From: Capnocytophaga sp.
Lineage (GTDB): Bacteria; Bacteroidota; Bacteroidia; Flavobacteriales; Flavobacteriaceae
Assembly: GCA_030538675.1 (NCBI GenBank)
Contig: JAUNTM010000015.1
Span: 1 to 37,109, forward strand
Direction: 5' to 3'
Length of the DNA: 37,109 nucleotides
Of this stretch, positions 1 through 7,471 are shown one piece after another (position 1 is the stretch's first letter; each line of letters begins with the position of its first letter). Below the pieces are notes generated by a model. That model made no database searches. It saw only the letters and a list, made by a program, of their open reading frames with translations, and had not been told where the DNA came from. Both the position numbers and the translations under genes were made by a program.

Positions 1-50
1 TGCCAATGTGTACTTTTCCGAAAAAATGCATTCCAAGAAATTTATTTCTT

Positions 51-78
51 TTTGACATCTTTCAAATTCGTATATTTG
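51..78 (+). promoter_or_regulatory. Promoter of the TonB-dependent receptor gene
   Basis: TTTG at 51-54 and TATATTTG at 71-78 are separated by 16 bases, matching the Bacteroidetes primary sigma consensus (TTTG / TAnnTTTG). Transcription should begin around 84, leaving about 15 untranslated bases before the ATG at 99. This placement rules out longer upstream starts for the receptor gene. Confidence 0.75.
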
Positions 79-98
79 CAGTATCCAACACAATCCTT

Positions 99-2471
99 AT
101 GATACGCTACATCTTTGTTTTCGCTTTTTGTTTACATGGTTTCACACAAGTATTTTCCCAACAGCGCCATACCATCAGCGGTTATGTTTCCAACTCTCAG
201 AACGGCGAAAAACTATCGTATGTCGCAGTATTCGTGCCTGATAGCAGTATCGGCACAACAACCAATGAATACGGATTCTACTCACTGACACTTCCTGCCG
301 GTTCATACGCGTTGCGAATAGAATATTTGGGATTTGACACCATTGACGAGAACGTAAACGTACAATCCAACATACAGAAGAACTACAGCCTACAAACATC
401 GGTACTTGAACTCGAAGGCATTGAGCTTCAAGCCCAAAGCTCCAAAGCCAATGTACGAAGCCCCGAGATAAGTGTCGTGAAAATACCTGTTGCTACCATC
501 AAAAAAATGCCTGTTGTCCTCGGAGAAGTAGACATTCTCAAAAGCATTCTTTTACTCCCCGGCGTGAGCAACGCAGGCGAAGGCGCATCGGGATTCAATG
601 TCCGCGGCGGGGGTGCTGACCAAAACCTGATATTACTCGACGAAGCTACAATCTTCAACGCCTCGCATCTGTTTGGTTTCTTTGGGATATTCAATGCCGA
701 TGCCATTCGCGACATCACGCTCTACAAAGGAGGAATCCCTGCCCGCTACGGCGGAAGAGCCTCTTCCGTACTTGATATTTATCAAAAAGAAGGCAATAAC
801 CAACAGCTTTCGGCCAATGGCGGCATCGGGTTGCTTTCCTCACGATTGCTCCTTGAAGGTCCCATTGCCAAAGACAAAGCCTCTTTTCTTATCGGCGGAC
901 GTAGCTCGTATGTACATCTGTTTACCAAACTTTTCAACCTCGACAATTCGGCATATTTCTACGACCTCAATACCAAAATCAGCTATCGCTTGAATGAAAA
1001 AAACACATTCTACGCTTCGGGTTATTTCGGCAGGGATGTATTCAGTCTCAATCAGAATTTCAAAAATACATACGGCAATGAGTTCGGCAATTTGCGGTGG
1101 AATCATCTTTATTCCGACAAATTATTTTCCAATCTTTCGGCAATATACAGTAGCTATTACTACGGATTTGATTTGGATTTTGTGGGATTTTCGTGGATTT
1201 CGTACATCAAAAACATCAATTTGAAATACGACCTCAAGCATTATGCAAGTCCGCAATCAAAATTCGCCTACGGAATCCAAACTATTTATCACGATTTTAA
1301 TCCGGGAGAAATCACCCCGTATGGGGAAAACTCCACTATCAGCCCCGACAAGCTCAGCAAAAAATACGCTTTGGAAACGGCTCTCTATGCCGAAGGCGAA
1401 CACAAACTCTCGCCCAAACTCTCCGTAGCGTACGGACTTCGGTACAGCCGCTTCAACAGGCTTGGTAGCGAAACCATACATCTGTACAGCGATGACCAAC
1501 CGGTAGGCTATAATGCCCAACAGAAATTGTATTTTGCCAAAAACCCGATCGACAGTATTTCTTACGGAAAGCACAAAGCCATTGACCTATTTGACAATCT
1601 CGAACCGCGACTTTCGGCATCGTATGCGTTCAATGACCAACAGTCCGTAAAAATTGGTTACAACCGAATGGCACAATACCTCCACCTTATCTCAAATACA
1701 ACTTCACCAACGCCTCTCAATGTATGGCTGCCGTCAGGCCGCTACATCAAACCTCAACTGCTCGACCAAATTGCCCTCGGGTATGCGTCCAATCTCAAGA
1801 ATGACCGTTACAGCCTTGAGGTGGAAGCTTTTTACCGCAACGTACAAAACCGTGCTGATTATATTGACGGGGCAAACCTCATCGCCAATGACCATATCGA
1901 GCGAGAATTACTCTCAGGCGAGATGAGAGCCTACGGATTGGAATTTTACTTTCGTAAAAATACAGGCAAACTCACAGGGTGGATTTCGTATACATTATCA
2001 AAAGCCGAACAACGGATACAAGGACGCACCCCCGAAGAGACGGGCATCAATTATGGCAATTGGTACGACACCGGTTACAACAAAACGCACGACCTCTCGG
2101 TCAATGCCATGTACAAACTCAACGAACGCTGGGATTTTGCCGCAACATTCGTTGCCCAAAGCGGTCTTCCTGCTACATTTCCCAATGCCAAATACGAATA
2201 CCAAGGCATTCTTATTCCCAATTTCGGACTGCGGAACACAAACCGTTTGCCTGCCTATCACCGGCTTGATATTTCAGCAACGTATACGCCTCAAGGCAGC
2301 AAAAACCGCCGTTGGAAAGGCGAATGGACGTTTGGCATTTACAATCTGTACAATCGTATGAATGCCGCCTCTGTTGCTTTTCGCCAAAATGCCGAAACGG
2401 GTCGTACCGAGGCTGCCAAATTTTCTATATTCGGCATCATCCCAAGTGCTACCTATAATTTCAAATTTTAA
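99..2471 (+). CDS. TonB-dependent receptor with N-terminal carboxypeptidase-like domain
   Basis: Outer-membrane, energy-coupled transporter of about 790 residues. It begins with a signal peptide ending near FSQ, followed by a carboxypeptidase-regulatory-like beta-sandwich (from the ISGYVSN motif to about residue 110). The plug domain carries the typical segments GFNVRGGGADQN and YKGGIPARYGGR, and the rest is a long beta-barrel rich in aromatic and Asn residues that ends in Phe (ATYNFKF). I chose the ATG at 99 because the promoter at 71-78 lies inside the longer open frame. The DUF4249 gene starts 4 bases after its stop, so the two form the common receptor/lipoprotein pair. The substrate cannot be read from the sequence; peptide, metal chelate or glycan are all possible. 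Confidence 0.9.
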   Translation: MIRYIFVFAFCLHGFTQVFSQQRHTISGYVSNSQNGEKLSYVAVFVPDSSIGTTTNEYGFYSLTLPAGSYALRIEYLGFDTIDENVNVQSNIQKNYSLQTSVLELEGIELQAQSSKANVRSPEISVVKIPVATIKKMPVVLGEVDILKSILLLPGVSNAGEGASGFNVRGGGADQNLILLDEATIFNASHLFGFFGIFNADAIRDITLYKGGIPARYGGRASSVLDIYQKEGNNQQLSANGGIGLLSSRLLLEGPIAKDKASFLIGGRSSYVHLFTKLFNLDNSAYFYDLNTKISYRLNEKNTFYASGYFGRDVFSLNQNFKNTYGNEFGNLRWNHLYSDKLFSNLSAIYSSYYYGFDLDFVGFSWISYIKNINLKYDLKHYASPQSKFAYGIQTIYHDFNPGEITPYGENSTISPDKLSKKYALETALYAEGEHKLSPKLSVAYGLRYSRFNRLGSETIHLYSDDQPVGYNAQQKLYFAKNPIDSISYGKHKAIDLFDNLEPRLSASYAFNDQQSVKIGYNRMAQYLHLISNTTSPTPLNVWLPSGRYIKPQLLDQIALGYASNLKNDRYSLEVEAFYRNVQNRADYIDGANLIANDHIERELLSGEMRAYGLEFYFRKNTGKLTGWISYTLSKAEQRIQGRTPEETGINYGNWYDTGYNKTHDLSVNAMYKLNERWDFAATFVAQSGLPATFPNAKYEYQGILIPNFGLRNTNRLPAYHRLDISATYTPQGSKNRRWKGEWTFGIYNLYNRMNAASVAFRQNAETGRTEAAKFSIFGIIPSATYNFKF

Positions 2472-2475
2472 ACCC

Positions 2476-3315
2476 ATGAAATCATCTCTCTTTTCATATT
2501 CCAGATATACAGCGATGCTCCTACTGGCTGTGAGTTTATCATCGTGTGAAAAAATCATCACGCCCGACCTTGATACCGCAGCACCCCAATTGGTTATTGA
2601 TGCTTCATTGGATTGGAAATCAGGAACTTCCGGGAATATACAATATATTTATATCTATACAACCAATGCGTATTTTGACACAGAAGAAGCCCCGAAAATA
2701 AGCGGTGCAACGGTGCATGTGAGCAATAATTCTGGTGATGTTTTCTTGTTCAGCGAACAAGCTGCAGGCACGTATGTATGTACTGATTTTGTCCCTGAGC
2801 TCGGAAAATCGTACCAACTGAATGTATTTCTTAACGGAACTGTATATACCGCTACCGACCAATTACAATCAGCTCCCACCGATGTTATTTTCACACAAAA
2901 TACGGAAGGAGGATTGTTCGGAAATATCACAGAAATAAGAGGCTATTTCAATGGAATTGGCGATAAAAATAATGATTATTATTTAGTGAAAATTCTAAAT
3001 AAATATGAGAAAACGCCTGCGTATATTGATATGGACGGTAAATATTATTCACAGGGAAGAATGTTTTTCATATACACCAATGATGATATTGAAGTGAAAG
3101 ATACGCTACGTTTTTCGATACACCGAATATCAAGCCAATACTCTAACTACATCAACCGGTTGCTCAATTCTACATACAGCAGTTCAGGTCCTTTTTCTAC
3201 GGTACCATCGCCTGTACGTGGCAACATTGTCAATCAGAATGACAATGATAACAATCCGCTTGGGGCATTTCGGGTTACCCAATACCTACAAGAAGAGTAT
3301 ATCGTAAAGGAATAA
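2476..3315 (+). CDS. DUF4249 family lipoprotein, receptor partner
   Basis: A 279-residue predicted lipoprotein. The N-terminus has a short charged stretch, a hydrophobic run and a lipobox LSSC with the acylated Cys at residue 24, followed by EKIITPDLD, which is typical of the DUF4249 family. A central segment YFNGIGDKNNDYYLVKI and the late GAFRVTQY segment also fit that family. It starts 4 bases after the receptor stop codon, so co-transcription and probably translational coupling are expected. Such proteins are thought to sit on the outer membrane next to their TonB receptor, much as SusD sits on SusC, but the ligand is unknown. The open frame continues upstream into the receptor gene; I use the ATG at 2476 because it gives a clean lipoprotein signal. 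Confidence 0.8.
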   Translation: MKSSLFSYSRYTAMLLLAVSLSSCEKIITPDLDTAAPQLVIDASLDWKSGTSGNIQYIYIYTTNAYFDTEEAPKISGATVHVSNNSGDVFLFSEQAAGTYVCTDFVPELGKSYQLNVFLNGTVYTATDQLQSAPTDVIFTQNTEGGLFGNITEIRGYFNGIGDKNNDYYLVKILNKYEKTPAYIDMDGKYYSQGRMFFIYTNDDIEVKDTLRFSIHRISSQYSNYINRLLNSTYSSSGPFSTVPSPVRGNIVNQNDNDNNPLGAFRVTQYLQEEYIVKE

Positions 3316-3372
3316 AAACCGGCACTATCCGTAGGCATTTCACTTGCCTATCGCTCGCTTGCAGAAGCCGAA

Positions 3373-4074
3373 TCAGAATTTAACATAAAAAGAAACCTCT
3401 GCATCTTCTTTGAATTCTTGTTCGTTAAACGAATAAAGATACGAGCCTTTGCTTGAGGTCGTCATATCTTTAACTTTATGTTTTGTGAGAATTTTAAGGT
3501 CTTTCATTTTATTATAAAAATTCCTTTTGTCTATTTTTTTGTCCAATATAGCTTCGTAGAGAGCTTGTAATTGACGCATGGTAAATCGATCGGGAAGCAG
3601 TTTAAATCCTATTGGCTGTATGGCAGTACGCCTTCTCAGTCTACGAATTGCTTTGGAGAGCATTTCGTTATGGTCAAAAATAAGATTGGGCGTTTCTTTA
3701 ATTTTAAACCAATTGGCGTTGTATTTATTCTTTAGGTTTTCACTATATTCACTTTTTTTAATCAATGTGTAATAGGCTACCGATATAGTACGCTCTTCCG
3801 GGTCCCGCTCTATTTCACTATAGGCGTACAGTTGCTCCATAAAGATGTCTTTAACGCCTGTGAGGTGTTGCAGTATTCTATTGGCTGCGTAGTCCAATGT
3901 TTCTTCTTGACGTAAAAACCCTCCGATAAGAGACCATTTTCCTTTTTCCGGGTTAAAATTGCGCTGAACCAATAGCACTTCGAGCTCGAGTTCGTCTTCT
4001 TCAAATCCAAAAACAATACAGTCAATCGCTACAAGTATTCTATCTTGATTATTATATCTGCTCAACATTTTCAT
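3373..4074 (-). CDS. Nudix-fold transcriptional regulator (NrtR/AraR-like)
   Basis: A 233-residue protein with an N-terminal Nudix fold and a C-terminal winged-helix region (FTMRQLQALYEAILDKKIDK onward, then a KDLKILTKH wing-like segment). The Nudix box starts at Gly52 and keeps Glu58 and Arg66, but the three Glu positions after Arg66 are Ile67, His70 and Leu71. Metal-dependent hydrolysis is therefore unlikely. This degeneration plus the DNA-binding tail is the signature of Nudix-derived sugar or NAD regulators, such as AraR of Bacteroides, which sense a metabolite rather than hydrolyse it. It stands alone, convergent with the DUF4249 gene. No adjacent sugar operon shows which regulon it controls. 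A start 6 bases later (Met3) is equally possible. Confidence 0.8.
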   Translation of the reverse strand: MKMLSRYNNQDRILVAIDCIVFGFEEDELELEVLLVQRNFNPEKGKWSLIGGFLRQEETLDYAANRILQHLTGVKDIFMEQLYAYSEIERDPEERTISVAYYTLIKKSEYSENLKNKYNANWFKIKETPNLIFDHNEMLSKAIRRLRRRTAIQPIGFKLLPDRFTMRQLQALYEAILDKKIDKRNFYNKMKDLKILTKHKVKDMTTSSKGSYLYSFNEQEFKEDAEVSFYVKF

Positions 4075-4119
4075 CTATTATCCCACCTGTAGTGTTTTGT
4101 TAAAATTATCTTTAAATAC

Positions 4120-4152
4120 AAAGCTACCTTCATTAGAAACAAAGGCAGCTTT
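4120..4152 (-). terminator. Probable terminator after the DUF3078 gene
   Basis: An imperfect hairpin: AAAGCT-A-CCTT at 4120-4130 faces AAGG-C-AGCTTT at 4142-4152, with one A/C mismatch. On the minus strand it is followed by a loosely T-rich stretch. It lies just past the stop of the DUF3078 gene at the end of the suf operon. Confidence 0.45.
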
Positions 4153-4170
4153 GGTATATAAATCTGTATC

Positions 4171-5061
4171 TTATTGTAATTTGTAGTTCAATCCTAAGCC
4201 GAATAGCTCACGTACTTGCAATCCGCGGGCCGCATTATCATCATAAATTGCTTGGAAAGTAAAGTTTGCAGACAAAAATTTGTTGATAGTCATCACAATA
4301 TTGGCTGTGTAATCAACATCTACATTTTGCGGGTCTTCAAGATAGTTGCTATACAAGTTGAGGATGTTTTCCATAGAAACGTTTTCCATCAAGTTGAATT
4401 TTGCATAACCACTGATAGCCATACCAAGCTCATAACGCATGGTTTTGTTGGCATCTACGCCGTAGTGAGCCCCGTCAACATATCCGGGCTCCCCTGTAAA
4501 GTATTTGCTTACGAATGTAAATTTAGACGTTGCCGGTGCGAAGTTTACTCTCAAGTTGTCGCTTTTTTTCCAAAGCATACCGGGACCTACTTGCAAGTAT
4601 GCAGGCGAAAAGAATTTGTTCATCACCGTGCGCTGCGTTGGCGTTGTGCTTGTATCGTATTCATATCCTTTTGTGAATTGTGTTTTAAAATTCATGAATA
4701 CCGAGTAATACCAATATTCGGTAGCTTGCTTACCAAGAATCGAGTTATACTCGAGGCGGTCTGTGGTTTTGCGTGAAAACTCATCGCCTTGCAATCGGGT
4801 AATACCGTAATCAACGTACAGGTTGTTATCCCAAGTCCAGTCATTTTTCTTGTAGTTGAACGCATAGCTGACAGCTAAGTTTGCCGCCAAGTTATTCGTT
4901 CCGCCACCTTGCCATTTGCTATTAAACGCAGCTTGATTGAATGTCAGGGCGATATTACCGCCTTTCGTCCACTGGCCTACAGAAGTGCTATCTTGCGGTG
5001 TTTGTGCCATAGCAACCGATGCGGTAGCCAATGCTACTACTGAAAGAATGATTTTCTTCAT
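4171..5061 (-). CDS. DUF3078 outer-membrane beta-barrel protein
   Basis: A 296-residue secreted protein. The signal peptide ends near VAMAQ, and the mature part starts QTPQDST. The body consists of alternating amphipathic strands rich in Tyr, Asn and Trp (for example WTWDNNLYVDYG, LYSNYLEDPQNVDV) and ends in YKLQ, as expected for a small outer-membrane barrel of the DUF3078 family. The motif FNQAAFNSKWQGGGTNNLA near residue 42 is characteristic of that family in flavobacteria. It is the last gene of a four-gene minus-strand operon (sufE, sufT, DUF2480, DUF3078), starting 30 bases after the DUF2480 stop. The biochemical function of the family is not known to me, and the link to Fe-S assembly may only be positional. 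Confidence 0.8.
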   Translation of the reverse strand: MKKIILSVVALATASVAMAQTPQDSTSVGQWTKGGNIALTFNQAAFNSKWQGGGTNNLAANLAVSYAFNYKKNDWTWDNNLYVDYGITRLQGDEFSRKTTDRLEYNSILGKQATEYWYYSVFMNFKTQFTKGYEYDTSTTPTQRTVMNKFFSPAYLQVGPGMLWKKSDNLRVNFAPATSKFTFVSKYFTGEPGYVDGAHYGVDANKTMRYELGMAISGYAKFNLMENVSMENILNLYSNYLEDPQNVDVDYTANIVMTINKFLSANFTFQAIYDDNAARGLQVRELFGLGLNYKLQ

Positions 5062-5091
5062 AAAAATTTAATTAAGTTAATTATTTAGGTT

Positions 5092-5604
5092 TTAATTTTT
5101 TTCTTTTTTAAAAATCGGCACTGCCGAACATGCCTCACCGTACATAACGCTTTTCGCTACGGGCTGTATCCGTGCAACTGCCATTACATAAGCACTCTCG
5201 GGTACGGGTTTGTGCGAACATCCCTTGATGATGACAGCTTTGCCGGCCAAATGCGACACGTCCAATGCTGCAATAATTTCGAAGTAAAGTGCTGTATCAA
5301 GAGCTTCCCTGTTACCGTACACTACGCGGCGGGCAACAGACTGCAACTTACTGGCGACCAGCATATACGACCATGCAGGCACAATCGCGTCAGTAGTACA
5401 ATACAGTGCCACATAAGCATCCGTATAAGAAGCCCAGTCGTGTCGGATTATTTGTTCACGAAAATCTTTTTCTTTGAGAACACTGCCCTCCCATAAGAAA
5501 TCTTTCAGGTCAAAGTCCATCCGTTTCCCTTCGGGATAATAATCTTCCAAATCAAAAACAACCAACGAGCTATTGGCGACTCTATTTACAATCTCGTCTG
5601 CCAC
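5092..5604 (-). CDS. DUF2480 family protein
   Basis: A 170-residue soluble protein recognised as DUF2480 by its start MADEIVNRVANSSL, the DLEDYYPEGKRMDFDLKDFL segment and the conserved CTTDAIVPAWSYMLVASKL region near residues 69-87. It has no signal peptide or membrane segment, so it is cytoplasmic. It starts 4 bases after the sufT stop. DUF2480 genes commonly sit beside sufE/sufT in flavobacteria, which suggests a role in iron-sulfur cluster handling, but no activity has been assigned that I know of. Two Cys residues (about 69 and 129) could be functional; this is speculation. Confidence 0.8.
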   Translation of the reverse strand: MADEIVNRVANSSLVVFDLEDYYPEGKRMDFDLKDFLWEGSVLKEKDFREQIIRHDWASYTDAYVALYCTTDAIVPAWSYMLVASKLQSVARRVVYGNREALDTALYFEIIAALDVSHLAGKAVIIKGCSHKPVPESAYVMAVARIQPVAKSVMYGEACSAVPIFKKEKN

Positions 5605-5608
5605 GCCG

Positions 5609-5935
5609 TTATAAAAATCCGAGTTCTAATTTGGCAACTTCGCTCATCATTTCCTGTGTCCAGGGCGGATCGAACGTAATTTCGACTTCTACGTTTTTGA
5701 TTTCGTCGATGCTTTTTACCTTTTCCTCCACCTCCATAGGGAGCACTTCCGCCACGGGACAGTTGGGCGTAGTGAGCGTCATGAGGATTTTCACTTCATA
5801 GGCTTCGTTGACGAACACGTCGTATATCAATCCTAATTCGTAAATATCCACAGGGATTTCGGGATCGTAAACAGTTTTTAAGACCGATACGATTTTTTCG
5901 CCTAAGTCTTCGGTATTTATGGTATTATCTGACAT
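5609..5935 (-). CDS. SufT-like iron-sulfur maturation protein (MIP18/DUF59)
   Basis: A 108-residue cytoplasmic protein of the MIP18/PaaD-like family. It has the hallmark motif DPEIPVDIYELGLIY at residues 24-38 and a conserved Cys59 in the TTPNCPVAE segment, followed by the WTQEMMS region near the C-terminus. These proteins help mature Fe-S proteins. In the SUF context they are called SufT. The gene lies 3 bases after sufE and 4 bases before DUF2480, so it is the second cistron of the operon starting at 6361. Length matches the family. The symbol sufT is often used, but I leave it blank because family members are named inconsistently. Confidence 0.85.
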   Translation of the reverse strand: MSDNTINTEDLGEKIVSVLKTVYDPEIPVDIYELGLIYDVFVNEAYEVKILMTLTTPNCPVAEVLPMEVEEKVKSIDEIKNVEVEITFDPPWTQEMMSEVAKLELGFL

Positions 5936-5938
5936 GGT

Positions 5939-6361
5939 TTATTTTTCTTTAAGTTGATACACAAGGGCGTAACGTTTCATTTGCTCAAGCATGCTTACCA
6001 ATCCGTTGGCTCTGGTGGGCGAAAGGTGTTCTTTCAGCCCGATTCGGTTGATAAATTCAGTGTCGGCATCCATGATGTCTTTGGGCGACTGCCCCGAAAA
6101 CGCACGTACGAGCAGCGCTACGATGCCTTTGGTGATAATCGCATCACTATCGGCGGTATAATGCACTTTGCCGTCGCGATAATCGGCATAGAGCCACACT
6201 TTGCTTTGACATCCTTTGATGGTATAATCGTCGGTTTTGTATTTTTCGTCAATTAGCGGCAACGATTTTCCGAGTTCTATCATATACTCGTACCGTTGCA
6301 TCCAATCATCAAAAAAAGAAAATTCCGAAACAATGTCTTGTTGAATTTCTTCTATGGACAT
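5939..6361 (-). CDS. sufE: SufE family cysteine desulfurase sulfur acceptor
   Basis: A 140-residue SufE homologue that takes persulfide sulfur from the cysteine desulfurase SufS and passes it to the SufBCD scaffold. The acceptor is Cys51 within TIKGCQSKVWL; the segments LPLIDEKYKTDD and LSPTRANGLVSML are also typical. I start at the ATG complementary to 6359-6361, not at the longer open frame to 6406, because a good promoter (TACTTTTG, 6378-6385) lies between them and the protein then begins MSIEEIQ like its relatives. It is the first gene of the sufE-sufT-DUF2480-DUF3078 operon. No other suf genes are in the window. Confidence 0.9.
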   Translation of the reverse strand: MSIEEIQQDIVSEFSFFDDWMQRYEYMIELGKSLPLIDEKYKTDDYTIKGCQSKVWLYADYRDGKVHYTADSDAIITKGIVALLVRAFSGQSPKDIMDADTEFINRIGLKEHLSPTRANGLVSMLEQMKRYALVYQLKEK

Positions 6362-6377
6362 ATTTTTTAATTTGGTG

Positions 6378-6407
6378 CAAAAGTAAAAAATGTTTTCCGT
6401 AAACAAA
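6378..6407 (-). promoter_or_regulatory. Promoter of the sufE operon
   Basis: Read on the minus strand, TTTG (6407-6404) is followed after 18 bases by TACTTTTG (6385-6378), matching the Bacteroidetes consensus. The leader to the ATG is only about 10 bases. It fixes the sufE start at 6361. Confidence 0.8.
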
Positions 6408-6484
6408 ATTTCAAACCCTATACTTTAAAGTAGTTTTAATATTTTTCGACTGATAAAACATTGTTGTTAGTAAAAAAATAACAA

Positions 6485-6919
6485 TTATTTTTCAGGAAAT
6501 CCGTTTTCTTCGAGCAAAATAGTAATTATTTCACGAAAAACGGCGGGCGGGCGGTTATGGTCAAACGGAAGGGTTGTGAGCGTAGTATCCGAAAGGGTTA
6601 CAAATTCCAATTGTGTATGATACCCGCCATCAAACGTAAAATTGCGGCTTGGTGCTTGTGTATTGGTTATCAATGAATCCGTGAGGTTTTGTGAAGCGCG
6701 CTGAAGTTCTTGCCAAAGCCCGGCAGCCATAGGTTTGACCTGCGAGATACGATCCCGCTTGGAAGCTATCTGCCATTGCTTTGCTTCTGCAACAATTACC
6801 AACGAATAATTTCGTCCCGAAGAACGGTAGGTTATTTTCTTAAAAACCTCTTGAGGAGGCTCGGGCTTGGAAGCACCGCAAGAGAGAAGCAACAGACAAA
6901 AAAACATTGATTTGTACAT
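6485..6919 (-). CDS. Small hypothetical lipoprotein
   Basis: A 144-residue protein with a short signal and lipobox (LLLSC, Cys14, followed by GASKPE), so it should be anchored in a membrane on the periplasmic or outer side. The rest is predicted alpha/beta with YRSSGRNYSLVIVAEAKQW early and an FDHNRPPAVFREIITILLE helix near the end. I do not recognise the family. It sits upstream of the sufE promoter, in the same direction, but with its own -7 box. A second Met at residue 5 could also be the start. Confidence 0.6.
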   Translation of the reverse strand: MYKSMFFCLLLLSCGASKPEPPQEVFKKITYRSSGRNYSLVIVAEAKQWQIASKRDRISQVKPMAAGLWQELQRASQNLTDSLITNTQAPSRNFTFDGGYHTQLEFVTLSDTTLTTLPFDHNRPPAVFREIITILLEENGFPEK

Positions 6920-6952
6920 AGAATAATCTATTAATACCGCTTAACCGGCTGA

Positions 6953-6960
6953 CAAAGATA
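6953..6960 (-). promoter_or_regulatory. -7 box for the small lipoprotein gene
   Basis: On the minus strand, 6960-6953 reads TATCTTTG, a consensus Bacteroidetes -7 element, about 34 bases before the ATG at 6919. I see no clear TTTG at the -33 position. Confidence 0.55.
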
Positions 6961-7092
6961 GTTCTTTTTAAGAATACTATCTGAATTATCAATAAAAAAT
7001 ATTCCGGAAACGATTTTATTTTGTAATTAGTCTTATTTTATGACATATTATTACTGTGCATTTACATCATTATTCCAAAAACGACTAAAGTT

Positions 7093-7127
7093 ATTCCTTT
7101 TTGGAATAATGTATTCCAAAAAGGAAT
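7093..7127. promoter_or_regulatory. Tandem palindromic operators, module 1
   Basis: Two 15-bp palindromes, ATTCCTTTTTGGAAT at 7093-7107 and ATTCCAAAAAGGAAT at 7113-7127, are spaced 20 bp centre to centre (two helical turns) and followed directly by AAGACCC. A half-site ATTCCAAAAA lies at 7072-7081. The same layout, with slightly different half-sites, recurs at 10430-10464. The degenerate -7 box (TATCTCTA, 7150-7157) is 23 bp downstream. This looks like a binding site for a dimeric regulator that contacts DNA at or just upstream of the -33 region. The stretch 6961-7092 otherwise holds nothing I can identify. Confidence 0.6.
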
Positions 7128-7163
7128 AAGACCCAAGCCAAAAACGTCCTATCTCTACCCCCG

Positions 7164-7197
7164 TACAAAAAACATCAACGCGTGGGTGTTTTTTGTA
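7164..7197 (+). promoter_or_regulatory. Conserved 5' leader hairpin, module 1
   Basis: TACAAAAAACA (7164-7174) pairs perfectly with TGTTTTTTGTA (7187-7197) around a loop containing AACGCGTG. It would sit at the very 5' end of the mRNA, 33 bases before the peptide ATG. An almost identical hairpin occurs at 10501-10532. It may be an attenuator (the descending arm has T6) or an mRNA-stabilising cap. Confidence 0.6.
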
Positions 7198-7229
7198 TAA
7201 GGTCTATTACTAATATAATTTTTTAACAA

Positions 7230-7389
7230 ATGAAGGATTTAAAAATTGACAGAGTTGACAACTCAAGAATTAAGGCAAATACAAGGAGGCGGCTTTTTTG
7301 GAAGAGTCTGGAGATGGATAAAACAACATTTCTCTATAGAAGATTATAATGGAGATGGGGTTGGCTTAAGGGCTGTAGGGAGTTTTTAG
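7230..7389 (+). pseudogene. GG-leader peptide gene with a frameshift
   Basis: The ATG at 7230 opens MKDLK, but an A5 run at 7241-7245 puts the rest out of frame. With one A fewer the product would read MKDLKLTELTTQELRQIQGG followed by a mature peptide of about 33 residues beginning GFFGRVWRWIKQHF and ending VGSF at the TAG at 7387. The leader has the standard spacing (Leu at -7, Ile at -4, GG at -2/-1) and resembles the leader at 10695 (NTQELKKIDGG). In the frame actually present the ATG product is an unrelated 42-residue reading. Together with the decayed -7 box this suggests a dying copy. A sequencing error or slipped-strand phase switching at the A run remains possible. Confidence 0.6.
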
Positions 7390-7471
7390 ATATATATTTG
7401 AAACGAGCTATAAATTTATTCAAAAGAAAAGCCGGCAGAATTTTCTACCGACCTCTTCAATCTGTTATACT

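Noticed and set aside
6..98. Longer N-terminus for the TonB receptor starting at 6
   Set aside because: A consensus promoter at 51-78 lies inside this extension, and the signal peptide begins at the ATG at 99.
3332..3350. Hairpin TAGGCA/TGCCTA between the DUF4249 and Nudix genes
   Set aside because: Only 6 bp with no T run on either strand; too weak to call a terminator.
4216..4776. 186-codon plus-strand frame opposite the DUF3078 gene
   Set aside because: It mirrors a well-supported gene on the other strand and has no recognisable domain or start signals.
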